Source: Hofstenia miamia (taxonomy: Eukaryota > Xenacoelomorpha > Acoela). From it: a DNA stretch of 64,000 nucleotides. The stretch's first letter is position 1; every line of letters starts with the position of its first letter. Positions 36,699 to 51,600 of the stretch are shown here, one piece after another. The notes beneath the pieces are model-generated. The model made no database searches and had not been told where the DNA came from. It saw only the letters and a program-made list of their open reading frames with translations. Where the stretch lies: the NCBI GenBank assembly GCA_004352715.1, contig SCFE01000065.1, positions 1,916,417 to 1,980,416 on the forward strand. The letters run 5' to 3'. The position numbers were made by a program, and so were the translations under genes.

Positions 36699-39600
36699 NN
36701 NNNNNNNNNNNNNNNNNNNNNNNNNNNNNNNNNNNNNNNNNNNNNNNNNNNNNNNNNNNNNNNNNNNNNNNNNNNNNNNNNNNNNNNNNNNNNNNNNNNN
36801 NNNNNNNNNNNNNNATATATATATATATATATATTGGATTAGACTGTCCATTCTCCAAGTTCATTTTTATTGCTGCACTTTTCCTATTTCCATTGATTTT
36901 TTTGAAAACCTCTATAAATGAAGTATTTATATTTCAGTCAACTTAAGTAACTTTGTATAAGCAAAACATTCCACTACGTTACATTGGTTATAGTCCAAGC
37001 GTTTTAGGTTGCCAATAGCATTCTTTCAGAAGAAGCTACTCTAGGTTTCGAATATGGAATGAGCTTGGAAGATCCACATCGCCTATTAATATGGGAGGCA
37101 CAATTCGGTGATTTCTTTAATGGTGCTCAAATCATCATTGATGCATTCCTTACATCTGGTGAAGGTAAATTTGACTCTATTGATAAACTGAATTGTTAAG
37201 GGGTTTGATTTGAAGCATTCAATATGTAATAGGAAGGGGAATGTGATAAGATTCTGGTCTTTCATTTCCATCGTTATAGATTACTTATGCTATGCGGATT
37301 AGAAGTTAGTAACATAATATTTACTTAGCTAAGTGGTTGTTACAGTCAGGCTTAGTTGTGCTGCTTCCACATGGGATTGATGGAGCAGGACCTGAACATT
37401 CCTCATGTAGAATTGAACGGTTTCTTCAGGTATTTTGAACCCTGCCCATTGAATTGTTTGTGATTGTGTGCTTAGCTGGGTAATAGCAGTGAAACAACGG
37501 CAGATGGTGATGATGTCAACATCAACTTTGTTAACCCAACAACACCCGCTCAATATTTTCATGTTTTACGGAGACAAATTGTCAGAAATTTTCGAAAACC
37601 ACTCATTGTTGCCTCGCCTAAAGTCATTCTTCGATTACCAGTAAACTTTTTATTTGTAATAAATGTGTACAACTAAAAACTTTTTAACAATTGTTTATTC
37701 GAACATTTCATCTATACATTGTTAGGTTTGCGTTTTTCTTATAAGAATCTTTTTTAATTAGCATCGAATAACTGTTTAAATGAATACATTTATGATTTTT
37801 AAGAAAATAATTTAGATGTCTTGCATTTAAGAGTATCGAATATTTTCCTTACACTTATAGAAAAGCTTAGCTTTTTGTGGCACCGAACAGTTCAGTAATT
37901 GATTCCCATTTACTATGATGCATCTAGATTTTAAATGAAGTGAATGCTGGTTAATCTAATACTGCAATACGATTTTAATGCAACCAGTGTTGGAAACGTG
38001 CCGTGCCCATTTTTTTACAGAAATTTTCGTGCCTGTCTCGTGTCGTGCTCGTATCAAGTATATTTGTTATTTTGATTTTCTAAATATATTAATTTGAATA
38101 TTAATATGATTGAAAGTTTTGTTTCTTGAACAATTTGTTAAACTATTGAAAGAATTTGAATAAAAAACATTTCATTCATACAGGTTTAATCTCAGATACT
38201 TTTTGCATTCAACAAAAAATTTATAGATTTTCGTGCCGTGCCGGGCTCATGCTTGAAATTTTTTTATATTTCGTGCGGCGCTCGTGCCTAATGTAGCATC
38301 ATTCAAGAATAACAACCAAAACTCTATCGATGATTTGTGTTAATTCTTGGAAAATGCGTTTAGTAATTTTGACAGTGTAATTTCGGCAAGTATTAGTCTC
38401 CAAAACGGTTTGACAAAATTAAGTGTGGACGAATCGCCTGCACACAGTTCTGCATAGCCACGAGGTACGCAGAAATTTAAAGCGTGGGAAAACCAAAATT
38501 GAAATTAGGCGACTGGTACTTGTTTGACATCAATAATCGGTAAATATGTTTTAATAAATTTTGTATAAATAAGAACTACGAGCTGTGAATATGATGAACA
38601 TTAACCTCGTTATATTTTCTCTTTATTATCGCGGTTTGATTTATTAAATAATGCAAAGCTAAACGGTCTCTGTGTGCAACAANNNNNNNNNNNNNNNNNN
38701 NNNNNNNNNNNNNNNNNNNNNNNNNNNNNNNNNNNNNNNNNNNNNNNNNNNNNNNNNNNNNNNNNNNNNNNNNNNNNNNNNNNNNNNNNNNNNNNNNNNN
38801 NNNNNNNNNNNNNNNNNNNNNNNNNNNNNNNNNNNNNNNNNNNNNNNNNNNNNNNNNNNNNNNNNNNNNNNNNNNNNNNNNNNNNNNNNNNNNNNNNNNN
38901 NNNNNNNNNNNNNNNNNNNNNNNNNNNNNNNNNNNNNNNNNNNNNNNNNNNNNNNNNNNNNNNNNNNNNNNNNNNNNNNNNNNNNNNNNNNNNNNNNNNN
39001 NNNNNNNNNNNNNNNNNNNNNNNNNNNNNNNNNNNNNNNNNNNNNNNNNNNNNNNNNNNNNNNNNNNNNNNNNNNNNNNNNNNNNNNNNNNNNNNNNNNN
39101 NNNNNNNNNNNNNNNNNNNNNNNNNNNNNNNNNNNNNNNNNNNNNNNNNNNNNNNNNNNNNNNNNNNNNNNNNNNNNNNNNNNNNNNNNNNNNNNNNNNN
39201 NNNNNNNNNNNNNNNNNNNNNNNNNNNNNNNNNNNNNNNNNNNNNNNNNNNNNNNNNNNNNNNNNNNNNNNNNNNNNNNNNNNNNNNNNNNNNNNNNNNN
39301 NNNNNNNNNNNNNNNNNNNNNNNNNNNNNNNNNNNNNNNNNNNNNNNNNNNNNNNNNNNNNNNNNNNNNNNNNNNNNNNNNNNNNNNNNNNNNNNNNNNN
39401 NNNNNNNNNNNNNNNNNNNNNNNNNNNNNNNNNNNNNNNNNNNNNNNNNNNNNNNNNNNNNNNNNNNNNNNNNNNNNNNNNNNNNNNNNNNNNNNNNNNN
39501 NNNNNNNNNNNNNNNNNNNNNNNNNNNNNNNNNNNNNNNNNNNNNNNNNNNNNNNNNNNNNNNNNNNNNNNNNNNNNNNNNNNNNNNNNNNNNNNNNNNN

Positions 39601-42600
39601 NNNNNNNNNNNNNNNNNNNNNNNNNNNNNNNNNNNNNNNNNNNNNNNNNNNNNNNNNNNNNNNNNNNNNNNNNNNNNNNNNNTTAGGCGACTGGTACTTG
39701 TTTGACATCAATAATCGGTAAATATGTTTTAATAAATTTTGTATAAATAAGAACTACGAGCTGTGAATATGATGAACATTAACCTTGTTATATTGTCTCT
39801 TTAGTATTGTGGTTTGATTTATTAAATAATGCAAAGCTAAACAGTTTCTGTGTGCAACAATCATAGTGCTATCAGCTGAGGAGTAAATAATGGGTATCAC
39901 GCTTGATTGTTGTATTACAGCAAAGTTATGGATAGGTGTAGGGATTTTTCACCCATTTGGCTTGCACTCGATTCATTCCTTGGCATATAGTAATAAATGC
40001 AATAAAGGCGTTTTGCCATCATAGGAAAATATCATTATTTATCTTAACCGAATTTCAGATCCAAATTCTGACAGATAATGTGACCAATAATGTGACCAAT
40101 TGTATTGTTATTTTAATAGTAGTTTGTAGCTAGCATTTGTAGATAATTTTTAGTAGCTAGCGTTGTGTCTTAATTTTAACTTGTCAGTAGTTTATAGTTT
40201 ATTTGTTTGTATCGTACGAAATTATTATATGTAGGAAGCTGCTCTATATATGATAGTTAAAGTTTTTACGTAATAGCAGCTAGTGTCTGTATATGCCAAC
40301 TACTGACAATACATGAATTGAGCTTGAGCACTAAGTCGAATTGTGTTCGTAGTTTATTTCACTCAATAAGGCACACATAACAAATATAGTTTCATGAGAC
40401 TGAGCTGAGTTGGAATCACAATGGATTGGATCTTTAACTACGTACAAGGATGGAGTTGCTGATAGCTTCTGGCGAGCCTGTTATGATCTCAATGACTTGG
40501 CGTCGGGCAAGTGCGCCCAGAGATTACAATCCTCTTCCACCAATGGAGTATCTAAATAATACTACTTTATAATTGTTACTAGAACATCTGTCAAGGCAGT
40601 GTGGGATACACAATTAAAGAAAAGAAGAGGAAGTTTAGATAATACNTCACAATGGATTGGATCTTTAACTACGTACAAGGATGGAGTTGCTGATAGCTTC
40701 TGGCGAGCCTGTTATGATCTCAATGACTTGGCGTCGGGCAAGTGCGCCCAGAGATTACAATCCTCTTCCACCGATGGAGTATCTAAATAATACTACTTTA
40801 TAATTGTTACTAGAACATCTGTCAAGGCAGTGTGGGATACACAATTAAAGAAAAGAAGAGGAAGTTTAGATAATACTTACCCCGTGAGGGCTGACGCTGA
40901 TCTCTTGTTGATTCTCTAAGTAGATTCTCGAGTTATGAAGTGTTAGTTTCACCTGGGTAGCGATATTACACTAAGTGCGTTTTTTCGTGCTGAAAAACCA
41001 AGGCACGGTTCCAGCACTGAATTCAACCATATCATTGTCCTGTGAGGTATAGGAAGATGATTTGTAAAGTAGTTTTTATGCATTGAAGTTAATACGATTA
41101 AGAACTTAAATGTATTATACAGTTTCGGCTTATATTTTTTTAATTTGCTGATTTCTCATTAATCTACTTTCTTTAGGAAGCTGTCTCTCCATTGGAAGAC
41201 TTCGCAGACGGGACGTCTTTTCAGCCAGTTATTGATGATAAATTTTGCCAATCACAAAAAGATGTTGAAAAGTGAGTATTTATAGCTACTTTAATTTTTA
41301 CGAAACTAATTAAATTCAAATTATCAAAAAGAGCTAATAAAAAATTTAAAAGAGGTAGTTTTTGAAAAACCTGAAAAAATTTGAATTCGATTTAGTGAAG
41401 AGCAGAGTAAGTTAATTCGTGGTCACCAAACGAGAATTTTGACTTCATTTGAAAACCTAGTCAAGTAACAACGGATTAAATGTCTGATTTGAAAATTAAA
41501 TTTTTTATGTCATTCAATACAACTTTTTAAGATATTAAAATATAAATTAATAACTTAATAAATGTCTGAGGTTTACTATTGATTTTAGTGTCCATACTGT
41601 TGTATTTGTTTCTGGGAAAATTTACTATAATCTAATAAAGAAACGTGACGAATTTAAAAGGAAGGACATGGTCTTTATTCGCCTGGAGGTATTTCTGATT
41701 ATTTATTGTAAGAACTGAGTAGTCTATTTAAAAAATTACATATTCTAATATTGAGAAAACCTTAATAGATTGTTTCTTTTATTGAAGATCTAATGTTCTC
41801 TGTGGATAAAGAATTCTAAGAAATCGTAAATTAACTCCACAAATTGGGTGATGAAAATTTAATTGCCAATGGCTGATTGTAGAAAGGTTTTGATTTAATG
41901 TCACTATATATGCAACTCCGATTTTTAACGATGTCATCATCAACTACCAAAGCGTAGACATTTGTAGCAACCAATCATATTGCAGTATCCTTGTAACGTA
42001 TCTATTACATTTAGTAGCGATAATTTATTCCAGCTTTGAAATTGTATTTGACATGCTTATGCAATATCAAATAAAAGTCATATTTTAAAATAATGTCGAA
42101 GATGAATTAAGGATTCTTTAGTAATTTGGCTAAGGTGGTTTTTAGTGTCAGTTAATAATTTAATCTGCCTGTTTCATAATCGTGATTCAAATTACCTGTT
42201 TAAATGTACTTATTTTATTGTATCTATTGAAAATCTTTATTTTAAAAACGAATAATTTTTTAGTATCATTTAAGTAATCGATATTTGAAATGGTGTATGT
42301 TTACTCAAAATATAAATGCAAATTCATTAATGAAAAACGTTGCCATGTTTTTCAATTACATATACAAGAATTAAACAATAATAGTTCGCAAATTAAAAAA
42401 TTAAGTCTCGCTGCTGAATGCTATAGATAGCGTTGTTTCAAATATCTAAGTTAAATTAACAATTTTAGCAACTTTTGTAATAATGAACCATTCACAAATT
42501 GTTTTTCCGATTTTTAATCAGCATGTCATGACGAAATTATTCTTTTAAATTGAAGGTTTTTGCAATGTGAAATCGCCAAACTTTATGTTACATCCTGATT

Positions 42601-45600
42601 GTACACAAATTTTGAGCTTCCACGCTAAACTTCTTGCTGTTATTTTTCGTGTTTATGAATACCGGTAAAAAAATTTTCTAATTTTTTTGGGAATTTTCGG
42701 TTTTCTAGGAATCGCGCTCTTGAGCTCTTCCTCGGTCCGCACTTTAAGGGCACTCGGTCAGGACGAAGCCTTGGTTTTTGCTTAAATCGGGCCAGATTTT
42801 TCTTCTCAATTTTCCATGGTGTGGCAAGTGGAACTATAACCTAATTTTGTATTGAAAATATTGGACCTTTCCGAATGATAAGATTGCTGTCATGCCTTCA
42901 ATGTATAAATGTATGATCTCGTGTTGTTCAATCGGTATGGGAACGTTTATTGCAAATGATCTTTTCACGCCAAAAATGAAAATATCTTAAGCCATGCGCT
43001 TTTAGTTTACTCAAACTCAAGTTGTTTCTTTAATCAAAATTTTATAGTTTCACTGTTTTCATTTTCTCAACTTTATTACCACAGAATTATACAGTACATT
43101 TTTCTCAAGATTTATTCGAATGCACATACCAGTTCACAATATATGTACCAACAATTTATGGAACATAATTACTTAGTTCTCATACATAAAACCTAAAATT
43201 GTGTTATTGTATCAAGGTTGCTTGGTACTAATGTTATATTCTGAGTAGATGACAATTTCAAATCGATTTTCTCTTGGTTGTGATCGTAAATTAAAAAATA
43301 ATTGAAGTGTTATTCAATACGACCCTTACTGGAATATATCAAGAAGAACATAATGATGATGATGATCAGCTGTTTCAGTACACAATAACTATTCTATTAA
43401 ACCAAGTATGGTGTTGCATGCCCAATGTAATGTACGACTTACATCATGAGTCATGAAGTTTCCGTTGTTTATCTACTTTGTCGTGTCCATGAGAATGCTA
43501 GTTGTCCAAAAACTGTCAATGTCTGCAGATGGTCGTCATTAATAGAGAAATTATCAGATTGAGGATCAACACCAAGTCAAAAAACATTTCAGATATCTGT
43601 CAACATGTCCAGAAATTCTCTCACTTCTAAGAGACTATTTTTCATATCTGATCATGTTCTAAAAACTGCTTATTTATTTGATTATTCTTTACACAAAGTT
43701 GTGAAATGTTTTTCAAATATACAAAATGCTGTGAGTTAGATTTAACAGTTGAATTAATGTACGCTATCAGCAAATTAGGAGCACCATGCTTTTTAAATTA
43801 TTAAAAGAAATGCTTGTCTTCACGTGGGTAGAAAAATCTATGCTTGCCGAGGCTTGTTACAGATATTGATAAATCCACAAAGATTTTTTGCAAATCAGAC
43901 GGAATATTCCTGTTTACTCAATATTTTCCAATGATGTCTAGTGGTTTGGGATGTATTTTTGTCTTTGACATTCATATCGTCAAGCAACATATTTCAGATT
44001 TAATTGCAAATGTACTTTTGGAGCTTGAAACGTGGAATGTAACCTAAATATATGCAAAAGCCATGATCATGTTATTAAAATGCTCTTAAAAAACTGTTCC
44101 ATTTAACATGGATTTTAAGTCTACGTTTGCAGAGATCATTTTTCCCAAATTCTAGAATACCAGCATTCCTTAAGATTTAAATTGTTTTAAGTACTTATAG
44201 ATTGTGTGGATTCGAGATGAGCGCGGTACAGGTTTTGTAAAAAATTTTCTACCGCAGAGAAAAAATCTTTATTGCTAATCACTGCAATGTGCGGTTTTTA
44301 CTGCAAACTACCACAGTAAATGAAATTTAACCGCGCTATACAGCAAAGAAGTTGATTTTTAACTTCGTAAGAACATTTAGATATTTCTGAATTAATGTTT
44401 AGGGTTATAGATCATCCATAGAAATGTTTAAATGCTATTTCTTAGGTACTTTGTCAATTCGTCAAATTTTATTAAAGTAGTATCCAATTTTCCATGAGAT
44501 ATGTGAAAATTACTCTATATTTTGTATGTGAAATCTATTATTTACATAGTAAACTTCTTTTACGTCATTGCGGACATTGTTTATTATGTCACTCAAAGAC
44601 TCAAAACGTTTCTGAATTCTTATTTATCCATAGAATAACAAACGAGTCCTTTCCATTTATTAAAATCTCTTCGGTTAAAAAAAATTAGCAAAACATTAAC
44701 TTATACATACACTTTGCAAGAAATGCACTAGATAACAAAACTGGTATCCTCGAAGAGGATTAAAATTTATGGCAGGCTTAAAGATAAAAACCTGTAAAAC
44801 GACTTAAAATTAGGACAACAATCAAAGACACTTGAAGTGTATCACACACGCAAGGTTAAAGATAATATTCACACCAATGATTAAAATCTCTTAATATACA
44901 TTATTCACGCTTTCAAATCTAATGTTGAATACTTACTAAAATGTGCAAGAACGCCTAAAAATTGTTTTATGATTGCAGTGATTTCCATGATATTTTTTTT
45001 AAAAGGCAACCTGAAACATTCGTAGTACATAAGTTTTACTGGCCTTTTAAATGCGTTTCTCGATGATAGTGACCTTTTCGATATGTACGGTTGGATGGAA
45101 GAATCTGTCTTTATTAGTAGGTCTTCTAGCCATTTCAAGATAAAATATTTCAGATAATTTTGTTTTAATGCAGTATTTATAAAGTTTGGACATGCTGAAA
45201 TGAATTGCAAGGAATGACTGCAAAGTTCAAGACTGTTATATGCCATGAAATGAATTGTAAGATTGATAGATCTGTTGTTGGTTTTGTGTAGACTCCAAAT
45301 TTGCTTCTTTCATAAAAACTCAACTCTTAGCCCCTCATAATTTTTGAAATGGATGGAAATGCATTTTATTGTGACTCACCAATAGTTTTTCTTCTAATGC
45401 TTGTGGCCAGTATTGTCTTTGCCTAATACTTTTTCCATTTAGTAATTTAGCATAGCTCCAAATTTAAAAACAACAAATATATAGCTTCTTCGGCATCTAT
45501 GACATGCATTCATGTAGATACAATTTCTAAAATGTAGGCGTCATTGATCTTTCTACCAATACTGGACATTGAGTCGGCAGGTATTTTGTCGCTGATTGCT

Positions 45601-48600
45601 GTTACTGTGTTTACTAATTTAACTTTTAGAGTGATCGATTGCTATTTACAAAATAGATTCTTCAAATCTTTCAAATACAGATTTACCTCCTTCCTTCATT
45701 TTAGCATCTTATTTAAAGGTATTGTATTAATATGCAGGCCTGGAAACAGATCGACTTGGAGTTGAATAGAGTATAGCAATAATTAAGATGGCTTATTGAG
45801 GTTTCATCAATTTTAAATTGTTTATCATAAGTTAATTTTTTAGGTTTATAAATTTATGGCTCATTAAGTTAAGTCGAAATATATCGGTTTCCAAGCCTGA
45901 ATTAATAAAAATCTAACACTCGAATGACGCTAGTATGTTACGAACCAATCTATCAGATTTGGCTGCTCTTTATTTTATTAGGCACTGTCTCTAAATGTTA
46001 AAATGGTTAGTTTCGTGCTTAAAACATGAGATTCATTCTATCTTTTAGCGGACAACATTGCAGAGTTCTCCAAATATAATCCAATTTTATAGTTATGGCC
46101 TCATGCTGTACACCGTTTTTTAGCGTTTTAAAACGAAGAAAATCAATATAAAATTTCCCAGGTTTTCGTTATTTCTCTTGTTAACGTAAGCGTGTAAAGT
46201 TGAATAAAAAAGTTCATTTGACATAACAGTGAAATTCGTTGGAAAATTTAAACGGTTGCCTTGACAAGGTAAATATTGAAAGCTTGGGAAGGTTTTTATG
46301 GATTTTCTTCGTTTTTTAAAGCGGTACAAAATGACGTGCAGCATGAGGCCATAACTACAAAATTGGATTATAACCCCCTTTGCCGAGCACATTTTCAAAA
46401 ACGTTTGAAAAAAACTTCTTTAACCTAAAATTTTATCTAAATCTAGTGCAATAACAATGACACAGAAAAATATTGGAAAAGGGGGGGTTTAGTCATGTTT
46501 TCGATTTGTTGCCATATGGCAACAGTTCCTGTCTAGGGGGCACATTTATGGTAAAAACCATGCATAACATGCATTACATCTTTCACAAAGCTTTTCATAA
46601 ATATGTAATATTTAAGTCCAACTGTGTTAAAGGCGTTAAAGGCAATTCTAGAGGATGGGAGGGTCAGTGAAAAGCATTAGGCGAACGTGGTCTCACCGCA
46701 ACCTTTGATGCTAAAAAAGATAATTTTGCAGTCAGTAAATAATAAAAAAATATATCATTAAAATATTTAATATAGTCACTTGAGTACTTAATTTGATAGG
46801 AATTATTAAAATATTGTATTAAAACGTACTAAAATTAGAATTATATACTATACATTATTTGTCTTCAAAACATACTTATGGTCCATGTTTATCACTCATT
46901 TGCTAGTGTGAAAGTCTCGGAAGCAGTTTCTTATATTGCTTAGACATAGGCAGATATTGCACTTGTCACAATAGACTCGACTAAATCTAGTCTTGCATTA
47001 TCTGCATCGGTTCTTGGCATCTCTGTACTCCGGCCAATGATAATTATCTAATTTGACCGCTTTTGCAGGCAATGGCGTATCTGTCTTTCTTCCTCTCTTC
47101 TCTGTTTTCTCTCTGACCTGTCTCTCCTCCAATGGTGGTATACCAGCCTTTCTTTTTATTTCTGCCTTTCCACACTTGATCAAGCAAGTAGAAATTTTCA
47201 GGCAGAAAGCCAGAAGTGGCAAATGATGCTTCTTGGGCACTTTCAAATCACAATGCCGACGGTATAACAGCCAGGCATTCACTTTTGCAATATCAATGCA
47301 GTGAAACAAGACTTTGAGGTACCACCTCTTTGTCTTGATCTTTGTACGATACATGGCAATTAGCATATCAGCCAAATCAACTCCACCCATCGACTCATTG
47401 TATTGGGAAATCATATCCGGGCACTTGACATCAATATGCTTTTTTGCTTTACCATCCGATCTCTTCACCATTTTTGGTGCCTTGACACCAGCATAGGTTG
47501 ACACTAATTGAATACACTTGTTGTCCAGCCATCGAAAAATGTGGAGCTCTGAATTTGCATCGGTCCTGTAATCGAAACTTCCCCGACCATCTTTCTTCAA
47601 GTCTTCTTCGCTCTTCAAAGTGCAACTGGCAATCCTGTTCTTTCGCACAGTAGCAGTAGTAGAATAGCCTAAAGACTTCAGCTTCAACATGAGGGGCAGG
47701 GTAAAAAACCAATTATCAAAAAACAATAAATGCTTGCAGTTTGGTGGCAAGTTCTCGCAAAGTTTCAGAACAACTGACTCTGCAGAACACTTTGCTTGAC
47801 CTGTACGTTTGGCTCCAGCATAAAGGAAAAAGTCATAACACATCCCGCTTTTTCCTGCTCGGACAAAATTCTTAAACCCCCACTTCGTTGGTTTTTTTGA
47901 TTTTACTGACGGATACCACTATACTTTGTTTTAGCTGGTATGATTTGCTCATCAATAGAATGGCAAATTTCCTGCTCTATCTTCAAGCAGTTTTGTCCAA
48001 CTCCTTTAATTACTGGCTGCACCTTGTATAGCCGGTTGTCTTTGTTGCCTGATTCATCTTTTCTGAAATTGTCATTTACATGAAGAAACTGTCTTATTTT
48101 TTTATACTTTTTTGAAGGCATAGCAGATGATCTTGCTCATATCGAGTCTGGTTTTCCCAGTACATTTCATAGTTTGGCATTTTTACAGTGCTCATTTTCA
48201 TTTGAAGACCAAGGAATGTTTCAATTTCATCTTTTGTAGTCAAAATACTGCTGCCTGTTTGTTGAACACTGTATAGATTTCTTTGCTCAACAATATTTTG
48301 AGTGATACCATCATCCCAAAACACCTTGAAGTACATAAAAGGGTTCATTTACATTATCAAGACAAGTTAATTCTGTACCTTAAAAAGTAATGTCAACAAT
48401 TGCTGGTTCTTTTTTTCTCCACTTGAAAACTGTTTCAGCATCTGAAATATCTTCTGCACCATTTGCATCTGCTTTTTCATCGTTTGTTCAATTCACTGTT
48501 TCTTAGTCTGGGCATTCGTCATCAGAAGAAAGCTCGGATAATTCGGAATCTGAACCAGGTTCCAGAATATATTGAACAGCTTCTTCAGTATTGTATTGAT

Positions 48601-51600
48601 CATTCCAACGGCTTTCCATCATTCACAGCTTATACCTTGAATATAATAATTATTTTATGACTTAAAAATCTGCTTGAGTGTGCAGCAAGTTAAACTGTCA
48701 ATAGGGAAAACATAAATAACAAAGCAAGATGGGTTGTTTCTTCTGAGCGATAATTATTTGTGGAGCTTAAATCATGAATTAATTCTAAACAACCCTTGAA
48801 ATTTTCTTTGTATATTTCAACCAAAGAAAAATTCAGTATATACTAGTTTGATATATGTTGTCTCATAGCAACATAGCAATTACAATGAAAACCAAACAAT
48901 ATAGTTAACTTTACACAGGCTTTGTAACCATAAGCGGGCATTGTTGCCATTTGGCAACAAATAAATTTAAACTGTAAAAGCAACGAATTCATTACACTTT
49001 GCCTATAAACAATCATTTGTATAAGAAAAGTCATATTTTAACTCAACATCTTAAAAATATCCATCCTTTAAAACAATTTAGTCATTGGAGAAATAGTAAA
49101 GCAATACATGGGAATAATGGTACAGTAATAACGGATAAAACACTCACCTTTATATTGTCAAAAACATGAGGTTTTACTTCGAATTTCAGCAACATGGCGG
49201 TCGAGGAAGAAATGTAAATTGAAATACTTCATGTAAGCGAAGAATAACGTCTTCAGGGATTTTTAAAAGGCTTCACAGTGGAGTTAATCTATTTGTTGTA
49301 ATATGGCAACAATCCCCGGTAAAGGGTTAAAGGACTTTGTAATTTATCGCCCTTGGCAGTAAAAATAGAGGATGTCAGCCGAATTAAAATGGTAACTACA
49401 TGAAAATGTGAAAAAGTGTTGTTTTAGAAGTAATGGCAGCTTTTTAGAACCCCATTTTTCCAAAAATTTTCACTTCACTCTAATATCTATTTTTTCTAAG
49501 TAACTCTTGTTAACATTCGACATTCTTTAATTTTCTTGTAGCTTTAATAATAAACACTTTTGAAGTAGACTTCATTAAAAAATTCCGCAGGGTTGATAAT
49601 CTATGTTACAGATGATAACATTGTTAGTATTTTATAAATATATTTTTCCGTTTTGCAAACCAACATCTTCATGTGTGATTTATCATATGCTATTGTTCTA
49701 TAAAGCAGAATGACCAGAAAATTTGAAATATATATATATTACCTAAGGGAGATAGATTATAGTCAGCAAACACAACTTAAACAGTATAAATTTTATTTCT
49801 TTGTCAAGATGTTTCAAAATTTGACATTGCTTGGTGAACTATGTTGGTTAGGTTGAAAATGGAAGAAATTATATTTATCTTTTAAAGTGATTTCTCTTGC
49901 TCTCAATGTGGATTTCTCTGTTAATTCTGTCATTTTTAACATTAGTGTCGATATTGAGCGAATTTGATGAAAGATTCCTGTTGTACGAACACATTTGTTT
50001 TCGCATGAATATTCTGTTAATGTGTACATGTATTTATGCATTTGAAATTTATAAATTTAGGCTTTAATACCCTTCCCAGCCGTTGAGCTTCAAAACATAT
50101 TTTTCAAATACCATCAAGCTAACCAGTTCATCTGGTTTCAAGAAGAACATCGCAACTCTGGTTGTTGGAATTTTGTTGAACCCCGTTTCAAAAACCTTCT
50201 TAACTGTCAGGTATTTATTCAATTAATTTATCTTGTTTCTCCTATCATGAAAATCACATCACTCAGGACAAACATATTTATAACTAGAAGGCTACATTAG
50301 TATTTTCGCTTCTTGTGTACGTAACTATAACTTAGAGCCATAACGAAAATAGATTTTCTTATTTATCTTAAATAACGGAGGAGTTTTTTCATATCAATGA
50401 TAGATTCTTTATAAATATCCACTATTCGGATGGGGGCGGCGCCACGAACTCTGTATTGCGCCTCAAATGTGTTGAGTTCCACTGTGGGCTTTATACCACA
50501 TAGTTACCTGAACATTAAGTATGGGATAATTTTTAGCACAAACTTACGATTACATGTAAACACATTTACCCATAGATGTGTCAATATCAAAAGATTCCAA
50601 ATTCATTTCAATTTTTGATGGACAACTTAAGGTCATTAAATGAGGTTTTTAATGTTAAAGTTGATTATCTAATGTGTGCCAATCAATGCATTAAATTTTC
50701 AATAGTTTTGGTATATAGGAGATACTTTTTAAAACTTAATATTTTGTACCTATGCATTATATAGGTATGCGAATACCTTTATTTTGGGGTCCCGAAAAGC
50801 TACTATTTCAAAACTTGTGTCCCCAAATTTGTTGAAAATTGCATTTAATAAGATTTGTTTCTGTTTTTGAAGATTACAATTTTCTTTTGCAAATTGGGGC
50901 CCTTGGTGCAACCGCACCGCCTAAATCCCCTCAATGACGCCATTGGAAGGTATGGATAAATGACAAAATAGTTAGCGAAATTTAATATAACACACAAAAT
51001 GAAACACTAAAATATAGTCATTTCACTGTATAAAAACCTGTCAAAAATTGTAGAAATGCCTGGGTTTTCAGGGTTAAACAAGCAAAATGCAAAGCTTAAA
51101 ATCTGTGTTCAATAGTTAATATCAGTTTTTCTATCCGTTTTTTTGGCTTTTGAAGTAATTTCAAAATATCAAATAAACATTGGTTAAGGTCATCTAAATA
51201 TATTTCGGGTCTTTGGATTAATTTAGAATGGGTTAGCTTTTAAAAGTGTCAAAATGTACTCGATTTTTAATTAAATTTTCATAATTTTTCTCAAATTGTA
51301 TAAGAATTCGATTTGAAACATCGCAATTATATTTTTTTAAACATCTTAACCTATCAGAATCTGTAATGAGCTAAAACGACGTGTACTGTTAAAATCCTAG
51401 AGAAAAGTTAATAAGTCAATTATTTTATTATCTTTACTACTTGGAAATGCTCCCTGAAGATGACCTATATTTTACATGCTCATTATCGGTGAAACGATTT
51501 GAATGTAATTGAGATCGCATTTGTATACAAGAGTTCACACTGTATTTCAAACTTTATATCCCATTTTTCTACTAGATTCTTCAATAGCAAATTATGCGTT

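Larger units (their letters stand above)
37985..41019. mobile_element. large hAT element in intron 12
   Basis: The left end CAGTGTTGGAAACGTGCCG and the right end (read inward, CAGTGCTGGAACCGTGCC) match except for two bases. The flanks AATGCAAC (37977-37984) and AATTCAAC (41020-41027) are a 7/8 target duplication. CGTGCCGTGCC-type repeats occur subterminally on the left. No transposase could be recognised in the visible part; 38683-39682 is N and two joins inside are duplicated, so the true length is uncertain. Confidence 0.82.

Noticed and set aside
44905-45246. 113-residue minus-strand frame in intron 14
   Set aside because: No recognisable motif; isolated in an 8-kb intron of the opposite strand; kept as unproven.
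50428-50945. Possible DNA transposon between two GC-rich patches
   Set aside because: The patches do not pair as inverted repeats and no target duplication was found.
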